Shown here: positions 1 to 6,164 of the stretch, piece by piece
How positions within the stretch are numbered: the first letter of the stretch is position 1
How the letters are laid out: the number at the start of each line of letters is the position of its first letter
Notes under the pieces: model-generated
The model's database searches: none
Seen by the model: the letters and a program-made list of their open reading frames with translations, nothing else
Told to the model about the DNA's origin: nothing
NCBI GenBank assembly: GCA_027053135.1
Contig: JALUEA010000094.1
Coordinates: 1 to 8,994 of the forward strand
Source of the DNA: Candidatus Altimarinota bacterium
GTDB lineage: Bacteria > Patescibacteriota > Gracilibacteria > CAIRYL01
Direction of reading: 5' to 3'
Length of the DNA: 8,994 nt
Made by a program: the position numbers and the translations under genes

Positions 1-2069
1 TCTTTATTTTCTCTGAAAAGAAGGCTTAGGGTGTAAATATTTTCAATAAGATTTTTCATATCTACTCCTTTTTCTCCTCTTGTTCCTTTTAGGAGGGGAT
101 AAAATTTTGTTTCTTTTATCATAGTATGTATTTCATTTTTTGAAATAGGAAGAATACGACGAGAAATATCTGAAAAAATATTTAAATAAATACCTCCGTA
201 TCCTACTAATATTACATCTCCAAAGACTTTATCTCGTGTAAATCCAACATATACTTCTTTTGCATTTGGGTTTATCATTTTTTGAAGTGTTATACCATCT
301 ATTTTGCTATTTGGAAGTGATGTAGATACATTTTTGAGAATTGTATCATATGCATTTTCTGCTTCTTTGAGAGATTGTATGTTTAGTATTACACCTCCTA
401 TATCTGTTTTATGAGGAATATCAGGTGAAGATATTTTCATTACTATTGTGCTATTGTTTTCTTTTTCTCTAATCTTTTGCCAATAATGTGCTATATCGTT
501 TTTTGATGTGCATAAAAATTCTTGAGCAAATGGAATATTGTAGTTTTCAAATAGAAGACTTACGGTTTTTTGTGAACACATTTCTCTTTTTTCTCTTTTT
601 TCTTTTTGTAAAACATCCTGTATTATTTTTCTTTGTTTTGGAGAGAGTTTTTGGTCGGTATTACGGTCTGTTTCTTCTTTACTTTTTTTTCTTTTTTCAT
701 GTTGTAACACATGAGCATAGCTTGCAAGAGCTTCTCTTGGATAATCAAAATGTATTATCTGAGATTTTTGTAAGAATTCTCGTGCAGGAATAACATCTTC
801 TCCGCCCATAAAAGAAGTCATCACAATCTGTTTTGGATTATTATCTTGAAATGTTTTTATTGATTTTGCTATTTGTATTGAATCGGTCATGGACTGTTGT
901 GTAAGGAGAATTAAGTACACTGACCGATTATTTTCATTTGTTTCAACAGTTTTTAGGTTTTCTAAAATTTGTGTATATCGTGTACTTGTCGCATCGCCCA
1001 ATATATCAATTGGATTTTTACAACTCGAGGCTTTTGGGATATTTTGAAGTAATGTTTCTTGTTGGTGTTTTGAAAATTCTTGTAATGAAATATTAAAAAT
1101 TTCTGCATTATCGACCGCCATGACAGCTGGTCCGCCGGCATTTGTGATAATAGTGATTTTTTTGGGAAATATTGTTTGTTGGGGAAAATATGAAAACATT
1201 TTTGAGAGCAAAAACATTTCTTGTAATGAATGAGTTGAATGTATTCCTGCTTGTAAAAGTGCTGTTTCAAGTATTTCTTTCGTTCCAGATAATGCTCCTG
1301 TGTGTGAAGCAGCTGCTATGGATCCTTTTATTGAAATTCCAGATTTTACCATAATAATTGGTTTTTTCTTTGATATTTTTGAAGCGATACGGAAAAATTC
1401 TTTTCCATTTGCAATACTTTCAAGATATAAAACTATTACATTTGTTTCAGGATCATTTGCGAAGTATTCTAAAAAATGATTTTCATTTATATCTGATTTA
1501 TTTCCTATAGTAACAACTTTTGAAAATCCAATATGTTCTTTATTTGCCCAGTCCATCATAGCAACAGCCATAGCTCCACTTTGTGAAATAAGAGCGATAT
1601 TTCCTTTTTGTAGAGGTTTCGATGATGCAAATGATGCATTGATATTGTTATGTACATTGATAAATCCAAGACAATTTGGTCCAAGTACATTCAGATTGTA
1701 TTGTTGTATATATCGTATAAGAATTTCTTCTAATTGCGTGTTTCCTGTTTCTTTAAAACCAGCTGAAATAATAACGATATTTTGTATTCCAAATTCTCCA
1801 CATTCTTTTACTGATTGAGGAACAAATTTTGCAGGAATTGCAATAATGGCAAGATCTGGAACTTCAGGTAATTCTGATAGTTTTTTTGAAAAAGGGATAT
1901 TATACGCTTTTCCTCCATGTGGGTTAATGGCGAAAAGTTTATGATTTTTTGGGGGTATCTGAAGATTATGTAATAGTATGTTTCCAATTTTTCCTTTTGT
2001 TTCCGAAGCTCCAATAACAACAATAGATTTTGGAGATAAAAGAGATGTTATATTTTTGTTGAGAATCAT
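1..2069 (-). CDS. ADP-forming acetyl/acyl-CoA synthetase, alpha-beta fusion (C-terminus cut by window edge)
   Basis: The frame is open from the ATG at 2069 to the left edge, giving 689 full codons and no stop. Family role: acyl-CoA + ADP + Pi to acid + ATP + CoA in the cytoplasm, usually acetate-forming substrate-level ATP synthesis. Visible in order: an N-terminal CoA-binding Rossmann domain (VVIGAS 17-22, GPNCLGFIN 130-138), a ligase-type CoA domain (ISQSGAMA 161-168, E217 in YLESI, SHTGALSG 255-262 with the expected phospho-histidine H256, TNAGGPA 309-315), a Lys/Glu-rich linker at about 458-498, and an ATP-grasp domain with the second histidine H553 in PHKTDIGG. Where relatives usually read GG-x-hydrophobic-hydrophobic-Glu, this protein has Asn630. 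The usual ELDINP-like C-terminal motif is not seen; it should lie just past the edge, with a few tens of residues missing. The gene is divergent from mscS and has no Shine-Dalgarno. Alternative: a protein acyltransferase (Pat-like) fusion, but no GNAT domain is seen. Substrate is not predictable. Confidence 0.9.
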   Translation of the reverse strand, partial: MILNKNITSLLSPKSIVVIGASETKGKIGNILLHNLQIPPKNHKLFAINPHGGKAYNIPFSKKLSELPEVPDLAIIAIPAKFVPQSVKECGEFGIQNIVIISAGFKETGNTQLEEILIRYIQQYNLNVLGPNCLGFINVHNNINASFASSKPLQKGNIALISQSGAMAVAMMDWANKEHIGFSKVVTIGNKSDINENHFLEYFANDPETNVIVLYLESIANGKEFFRIASKISKKKPIIMVKSGISIKGSIAAASHTGALSGTKEILETALLQAGIHSTHSLQEMFLLSKMFSYFPQQTIFPKKITIITNAGGPAVMAVDNAEIFNISLQEFSKHQQETLLQNIPKASSCKNPIDILGDATSTRYTQILENLKTVETNENNRSVYLILLTQQSMTDSIQIAKSIKTFQDNNPKQIVMTSFMGGEDVIPAREFLQKSQIIHFDYPREALASYAHVLQHEKRKKSKEETDRNTDQKLSPKQRKIIQDVLQKEKREKREMCSQKTVSLLFENYNIPFAQEFLCTSKNDIAHYWQKIREKENNSTIVMKISSPDIPHKTDIGGVILNIQSLKEAENAYDTILKNVSTSLPNSKIDGITLQKMINPNAKEVYVGFTRDKVFGDVILVGYGGIYLNIFSDISRRILPISKNEIHTMIKETKFYPLLKGTRGEKGVDMKNLIENIYTLSLLFRENK

Positions 2070-2090
2070 AAAACACTGGGTAAAATGAGG

Positions 2091-2109
2091 GTATAATATC
2101 ATATTATAC
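2091..2109. promoter_or_regulatory. Perfect 19-base palindrome with opposed TATAAT boxes
   Basis: GTATAATAT and its exact reverse complement ATATTATAC flank a single C at 2100. The site sits in the intergenic region between two divergent genes. Its minus-strand TATAAT (2108 down to 2103) lies 34 bases before the synthetase ATG, a good distance for a -10 box, although no good -35 box is visible. It could be an operator for a dimeric regulator, or simply a -10 box whose AT-rich surroundings happen to be symmetrical. Confidence 0.4.
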
Positions 2110-2143
2110 GGTAAAAATAGTTGTATTTATAGTGGAATTGAAT

Positions 2144-2171
2144 TGTTTTCTTCATTTGAAAATTGTATACT
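2144..2171 (+). promoter_or_regulatory. Possible sigma-70-like promoter for the mscS-ttcA-gatCA cluster
   Basis: TTGTTT (2144-2149) and TATACT (2166-2171) are separated by 16 bases. Transcription would start about 25 bases before the mscS ATG. The match is moderate and the region is AT-rich, so chance resemblance is possible. A second -10-like TACAAT lies at 2173-2178. Confidence 0.3.
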
Positions 2172-2203
2172 CTACAATGAATAGTATTTAATGTAATATA
2201 ATA

Positions 2204-3097
2204 ATGGAAGAAAATACACTTTTAACAGGGACTGATACTGTAGAATCTACAAATATACCCAATATTATAGATCCTCATTTTTGGAAATCTTTTAATGTAG
2301 GAGAGTATATACCGACTATAATAGAATCGGGTATAAAACTTGTCGTTTGTGTTTTAGTCCTTTATATAGGGTTTAAATTAATTGCAAATTTTGTTGATTT
2401 TTTAAAAAGAATTTTTACAAAAAGACAATTTGATAAAACCCTTACAGGGTTTTTAACAAGTATTGTATCAAATATTTTAAAAATCTTATTGATACTTTCA
2501 ATGGTAACATATCTTGGTATACCAACAACTTCATTTGTTGCTATATTAGGAGCTGCCGGGTTGTCTATTGGTATGGCATTATCAGGGACACTTCAAAATT
2601 TTGCAGGAGGAGTAATGTTGCTGTTGTTTCGTCCGTTTAAGGTTGAAGATTTCGTAGAGTTTGCAGGGTATTCTGGAACAGTAAAAGAAATTCAAATTTT
2701 TAATACTATTTTGCACACGCCAGATAATAAAACAATTATTATTCCAAATTCAGAAAGCTCAAAATCTTCTATAATAAATTATTCAGCAAATGCAATGCGT
2801 CGAATAGATTTAGTGATAGGAATTGGGTATGATGATGATTTGAAAAAAGCGAAGTCTGTGTTGCAAGATATTGTTGATACGTATGAAAAAATTATTGATA
2901 AAAAAGAAGCAACTATAGCTCTTTCCAATTTAGGAGCAAGTTCTGTTGATCTTGCGTTTCGAGTATGGGTAAAGAGAGATGATTATTGGGATGTTCGGTT
3001 TGAATTATTAGAAATGATCAAAGAACGATTTGATGCAGAAAAGATTTCGTTTCCGTATCCACAAAGAGATATTCATGTTTATAATGAAACGGCATAA
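2204..3097 (+). CDS. mscS: MscS-family small-conductance mechanosensitive channel
   Basis: This 297-residue protein is close to the classic MscS length (E. coli 286). Family role: a homoheptameric inner-membrane channel that opens under membrane tension and releases solutes on hypo-osmotic shock. After a polar N-terminus there are three membrane segments: TM1 about 44-66, TM2 about 84-105, and the pore-lining TM3 about 109-140. TM3 shows the Gly/Ala-rich packing pattern GAAGLSIGMALSG (116-128) and ends in LLFRPF (140-145). The cytoplasmic beta domain follows (VEDFVEFAG, IIIPNS 178-183, INYS 191-194). The C-terminus has the family ISFPYPQRDIHVY stretch (281-293), equivalent to the IPFPYPQ region of E. 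coli. The ATG at 2204 is the first in frame and has no Shine-Dalgarno. It is the first gene of a tightly spaced cluster, 15 bases before the TtcA-like gene. No function links it obviously to the tRNA genes; the arrangement is probably just compaction. Confidence 0.95.
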   Translation: MEENTLLTGTDTVESTNIPNIIDPHFWKSFNVGEYIPTIIESGIKLVVCVLVLYIGFKLIANFVDFLKRIFTKRQFDKTLTGFLTSIVSNILKILLILSMVTYLGIPTTSFVAILGAAGLSIGMALSGTLQNFAGGVMLLLFRPFKVEDFVEFAGYSGTVKEIQIFNTILHTPDNKTIIIPNSESSKSSIINYSANAMRRIDLVIGIGYDDDLKKAKSVLQDIVDTYEKIIDKKEATIALSNLGASSVDLAFRVWVKRDDYWDVRFELLEMIKERFDAEKISFPYPQRDIHVYNETA

Positions 3098-3112
3098 TTT
3101 TAAATAATAGAA

Positions 3113-3922
3113 ATGTCTGAAACTACACAATCTGCGAAATCTTATACAGAACATGATCTTGATCCAATTACGATTCCTAAAAAAATTTTAAAGCAAGTAG
3201 GAAAAGCGATAAAAGATTTTAATATGATTGAAGAAGGAGATCATATTTTACTTGGATTAAGTGGAGGGAAAGATTCAACACTTTTAGCACATATTTTTAA
3301 ATATTTGCAAAAACACTCTCCTATAAAATTTACATTTCAAGCGGTTACAATTTTGTATGGGATGGGTGAAGATTTTTCGCCACAAAAAGCACATTTTGAT
3401 GCATATAATATTCCTCATGAGTTTGTTGATACAGGAGTATTTGATTTAGCAAAGACGAAGATGAATAAAGGGTCATCGTTGTGTAGTTTTTTTTCACGAA
3501 TGCGACGAGGAAATTTATCGGGTGCAGCAAAGAAGTTTCGGTGTAATAAAATAGCATTGGGACATCATTTGGATGATGCTGTTGAAACGCTATTGATGAG
3601 TATGATGTATAATGGAACTATTCGGTCAATGGCTCCTAAATACACCGCGGAAAATGGAGATGTTATCATTCGACCATTAGCGTATGTTCGAGAGCGTAGT
3701 ATTGCAGAAGCGGGAAAACGTAATAATATTCCAGCATCAGGAGATGAAATGTGTCCTGGTATGGTAACTCCTGGAATACGAATGCCTCATGTACGATATG
3801 AAATGAAAGAGTTGTTGCATCATTTAGAAGAAAAAAATTCGGATCTTTTTTATTCACTGCAGAGAGCTTTGGGGAATGTAGATACGCGGAGTTTATATAT
3901 ACCGAAAGAAATAGATTTTTAA
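3113..3922 (+). CDS. ttcA: TtcA-like tRNA 2-thiocytidine synthetase (PP-loop ATPase) with an altered cysteine motif
   Basis: This 269-residue N-type ATP pyrophosphatase resembles TtcA, which adenylates and thiolates cytidine 32 of some tRNAs using a [4Fe-4S] cluster. Seen: the PP-loop LSGGKDS (49-55), the region C124-S-F-F-S-R-M-R-R-G (124-133), the family stretch NKIALGHHLDDAVETL (145-160), IIRPLAYVRE (185-194) and C214 in DEMCPGM. In E. coli TtcA three cysteines (C122, C125, C222) bind the cluster. By hand alignment C124 and C214 match the first and third, but the second of the CxxC pair is Phe127. C144 is an additional cysteine. The frame is continuous across the 8-T run at this point, so a frameshift is not the cause. 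No N-terminal zinc finger of the TtuA/Ncs6 type is present, which argues against that branch. It lies in a cluster with gatC downstream (11-base gap). The family is secure; exact substrate and cluster chemistry are not. Confidence 0.85.
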   Translation: MSETTQSAKSYTEHDLDPITIPKKILKQVGKAIKDFNMIEEGDHILLGLSGGKDSTLLAHIFKYLQKHSPIKFTFQAVTILYGMGEDFSPQKAHFDAYNIPHEFVDTGVFDLAKTKMNKGSSLCSFFSRMRRGNLSGAAKKFRCNKIALGHHLDDAVETLLMSMMYNGTIRSMAPKYTAENGDVIIRPLAYVRERSIAEAGKRNNIPASGDEMCPGMVTPGIRMPHVRYEMKELLHHLEEKNSDLFYSLQRALGNVDTRSLYIPKEIDF

Positions 3923-3933
3923 AAATATGTTGT

Positions 3934-4215
3934 ATGATTTCACAAGAAGATATTATTAAAATAGCAGGATTGTCTCGGTTATCATTGACAGAGCAAGAAG
4001 TACAGGAATATCAAGAAGAGTTTTCAAATATCCTGGGTTTTTTTGAAGTATTATCAGAAGTAGATACCAATGGTGTTGAACCAACGGCACAAATTACAGG
4101 ATTAGAAAATGTTGTACGAGAAGATAGAGAAGAGTCTTTTGATTCAGATAGCCTTATTGAATGTTCTCCTCAGCAAAAAGTGAAAACACAAATTGCTGTT
4201 TCTGCAGTTATGTAG
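3934..4215 (+). CDS. gatC: Asp/Glu-tRNA amidotransferase subunit C
   Basis: GatC is the small subunit of the GatCAB complex, which amidates Glu-tRNA(Gln) and/or Asp-tRNA(Asn). It wraps around and stabilises GatA and contacts GatB. The 93-residue length is typical. Recognisable features are an N-terminal helix (ISQEDIIKIAGLSRLSLTEQE, residues 2-22), the conserved helix SNILGFFEVLSEVDTNGVEP (31-50), and the extended C-terminal VVREDREE stretch (60-67) followed by SPQQ. The ATG at 3934 gives the normal N-terminus; another ATG at 3927 is out of frame. There is no Shine-Dalgarno. gatA follows after 28 bases, so the two subunits are probably made from one transcript. Confidence 0.93.
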   Translation: MISQEDIIKIAGLSRLSLTEQEVQEYQEEFSNILGFFEVLSEVDTNGVEPTAQITGLENVVREDREESFDSDSLIECSPQQKVKTQIAVSAVM

Positions 4216-4243
4216 TACTTTTTATAGACACTTTTATATATTT

Positions 4244-5707
4244 ATGACAAAAACACTATCTCTTCCAACAACTATTGCTGAAGCACAGGAAATGTTGCGA
4301 AATAAAAAAATAACAGCTTTAGAATTGGTAAATGTATTTATACATAGAATAGAAGAATCAGATGAACGTATTGGTTCATATTTAGAAACATGTTTTGATT
4401 CTGCTCGAGAATCAGCAAGAAAGTTAGACGAATCAGGAGATTTTTCCGCACCATTAGCAGGAATTCCATATTCTTTAAAAGATGTTGTTTCTAAAAAAGG
4501 ATTGAAGAATACAGCAGCATCAAAAATTTTAGAAAATTATGTTGCACCGTATGATGCAACGGTTGCAGAGGCATTAGAACAATCAGGGGCAATTTTGTTA
4601 GGAAAAGTTAATACTGATGAATTTACTATGGGGTCGAGTTGTGAAAACTCGGCATTACAAGTTACAAAAAATCCATGGAATACACAAAAAGTTCCAGGAG
4701 GATCTTCTGGAGGGTCTGCAGCGAGTGTGGCAAAATATTTTGGATTGTTTTCTATAGGAACAGATACAGGAGGGTCTATTCGACAACCTTCTAATTTTTG
4801 TGGGGTAACTGGTTTAAAAGTATCATATGGTCGTGTATCTCGGTATGGAGTTATTTCGTATGCGTCAAGTTTCGATTCTGTTGGGCCAATAGCACCAACC
4901 GTTGATTGTGTTGCAAAAGTTTTAGAAGTTATTGCTGGGCATGATAAAAAAGATTCTACAACGGTTGATGTTTCAGTTGATTCGTATTCTCAATTACAGC
5001 TTTCTGATTTATCAGGAAAAACAATAGGTGTTATAAAAGAGTTTATTGATGCAGATGGGTTTGATGCTGATTTAAAACAATCTTTTAAACACACAATTCA
5101 GGTAATAAAAGATCTTGGAGGGACGGTAAAAGAGATTTCTTTACCTCTTACAAAATATGCTATTCCAACATATTATTTATTGGCGAAAGCGGAAGCATCA
5201 ACAAATCTTGCTCGCTACGATGGGATTCGATTTGGAAAGACTGCTGATGTGAATGATTTATATCAACAATATACGAAAACCCGAAGTGAGTTTCTTGGTC
5301 CTGAGGTGAAACGAGCAATTATGATGGGAACATATACGCTTTCTGCAGGGTATTTTGATGCGTATTATGTGAAAGCTGCAAAGGTCCGAACGTTAATAAA
5401 ACAAGAATACGAAAAAGCATTTGCTGAAGTTGATGTTATAGTTGCTCCCGTTACTCCTTTTTCTGCTTTTAATATAGGAGAAAAAACATCAGACCCATTA
5501 GCTATGTATTTGGCTGATATTTTTACGGTTACTGCGAATCTTGCGGGAATTTGTGGATTATCAATTCCAACAGAAAAAGTTCATGGGTTACCAGCAGGAA
5601 TTCAAATTTTAGGAAAAGCGTTTGATGAAAAAAATGTTTTAGAAATAGGATCTGTTCTTGAGAAACAGTATGGATTTAGTGAAATTCGGAAATCTGAGTT
5701 GTTGTAG
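4244..5707 (+). CDS. gatA: Asp/Glu-tRNA amidotransferase subunit A (amidase)
   Basis: GatA is the glutaminase subunit of GatCAB. It releases ammonia from glutamine for transamidation of mischarged Glu-tRNA(Gln) or Asp-tRNA(Asn). The 487-residue length is typical. The amidase-signature Ser-cisSer-Lys triad is complete: K79 (PYSLKD), cis-Ser S154 (GGSSGGS 152-158) and nucleophile S178 (GTDTGGS 172-178), the same numbering as S. aureus GatA. The conserved stretches QPSNFCGVTGLKVSYGR (181-197) and SSFDSVGPIA (208-217) follow. I chose the ATG at 4244 because it gives the usual N-terminus. The open frame extends upstream to an ATG at 4193 inside gatC, but the extra 17 residues are not family-like. 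It ends with TAG, 27 bases before the hairpin terminator. gatB does not follow, so that subunit must be encoded elsewhere. Confidence 0.97.
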   Translation: MTKTLSLPTTIAEAQEMLRNKKITALELVNVFIHRIEESDERIGSYLETCFDSARESARKLDESGDFSAPLAGIPYSLKDVVSKKGLKNTAASKILENYVAPYDATVAEALEQSGAILLGKVNTDEFTMGSSCENSALQVTKNPWNTQKVPGGSSGGSAASVAKYFGLFSIGTDTGGSIRQPSNFCGVTGLKVSYGRVSRYGVISYASSFDSVGPIAPTVDCVAKVLEVIAGHDKKDSTTVDVSVDSYSQLQLSDLSGKTIGVIKEFIDADGFDADLKQSFKHTIQVIKDLGGTVKEISLPLTKYAIPTYYLLAKAEASTNLARYDGIRFGKTADVNDLYQQYTKTRSEFLGPEVKRAIMMGTYTLSAGYFDAYYVKAAKVRTLIKQEYEKAFAEVDVIVAPVTPFSAFNIGEKTSDPLAMYLADIFTVTANLAGICGLSIPTEKVHGLPAGIQILGKAFDEKNVLEIGSVLEKQYGFSEIRKSELL

Positions 5708-5734
5708 AGGAGAAAAAAAGAAAAATGGAGAACA

Positions 5735-5773
5735 AAAAAAATACCCTATACATTCGTTATAGGGTATTTTTTT
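5735..5773. terminator. Bidirectional rho-independent terminator
   Basis: A perfect 16-bp stem (5735-5750 with 5758-5773) encloses a 7-base loop (CATTCGT). The stem core is TACCCTATA/TATAGGGTA, and its outer part is an A-run on the left and a T-run on the right. Read from either strand, a hairpin is followed by a U-tract. It lies between the stop codons of gatA (5707) and the rhodanese gene (5776), which converge here, so it can end both transcripts. Confidence 0.88.
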
Positions 5774-5775
5774 GT

Positions 5776-6111
5776 TTATTTTGATGGATATGCTCCAATT
5801 CCTCCTGTTAAATTTATAATATGGTGTTGTGGAAACTGTGGAGTCAGTTGTTTTTGCAAATATCCAGAAGATCCTCCAGAATGGCAATAGAGAACAAAAT
5901 ATGTTCCATCAGGTTGGTTTTGAAAAATTTCATTTGAAATAGGCGTTGATCCTTCTACAGGATGATTTATCATATCAAGAAGGTATATTTTTCCACCTTC
6001 TTTTTCAATTTTTTCTTTTTGTTTAAAATATTCATCCCATGTCCATTGTGTTGATCCGTTCATTCCATTGATATTACAAGAATTTGGATTAAACATATTC
6101 ATTATATCCAT
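5776..6111 (-). CDS. Single-domain rhodanese-like protein
   Basis: This 111-residue protein matches the length of single-domain rhodaneses such as GlpE (108). Such proteins carry sulfane sulfur as a cysteine persulfide; several feed thiolation or cyanide/thiosulfate reactions. Evidence is the core LYCHSGGSSGYLQKQL (74-89), with the expected persulfide cysteine C76 opening the active-site loop, and the C-terminal NLTGGIGAYPS (100-110), matching the NLTGGIxAW pattern of the family. The N-terminal half is atypical. The usual LxDVR-x-E-x-GHIPGA stretch appears only as LLDMINHPVEGSTPISNEIF (44-63), and the loop lacks the arginines of the common CRSGxRS form. The first ATG (6111) is followed by others at codons 4, 6 and 17. 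The Met/Asn-rich first 16 residues are not domain-like, so the true start may be the codon-17 ATG at 6063. No signal peptide is seen, so it is probably cytoplasmic. It lies 53 bases after secA on the same strand and may be cotranscribed. Confidence 0.82.
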   Translation of the reverse strand: MDIMNMFNPNSCNINGMNGSTQWTWDEYFKQKEKIEKEGGKIYLLDMINHPVEGSTPISNEIFQNQPDGTYFVLYCHSGGSSGYLQKQLTPQFPQHHIINLTGGIGAYPSK

Positions 6112-6164
6112 AATGCGAAGGTAAAATTACGAGTTTGTATTGTTACAGTAGCATATATTTCTTT

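Noticed and set aside
488..793. Plus-strand open frame of 101 codons, rich in Phe and Leu
   Set aside because: It lies antisense within the acyl-CoA synthetase gene. The T-rich strand gives Phe/Leu runs that mimic membrane segments; no family features are seen.
1..2069. Alternative genetic code (TGA as Gly, or CGA as Trp, as in Gracilibacteria/Absconditabacteria)
   Set aside because: All genes read through full length without in-frame TGA, and CGA codons fall at conserved arginines in the TtcA-like protein and GatA. The standard code fits throughout the window.
4193..4243. Upstream extension of gatA to an ATG inside gatC
   Set aside because: The 17 extra residues do not resemble GatA N-termini, while the ATG at 4244 gives the normal start and catalytic residue numbering matching S. 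aureus GatA.
5639..5887. Minus-strand open frame spanning the gatA end and the terminator
   Set aside because: It overlaps the antisense of gatA, runs through the hairpin and overlaps the rhodanese gene in another frame. It is a chance frame.
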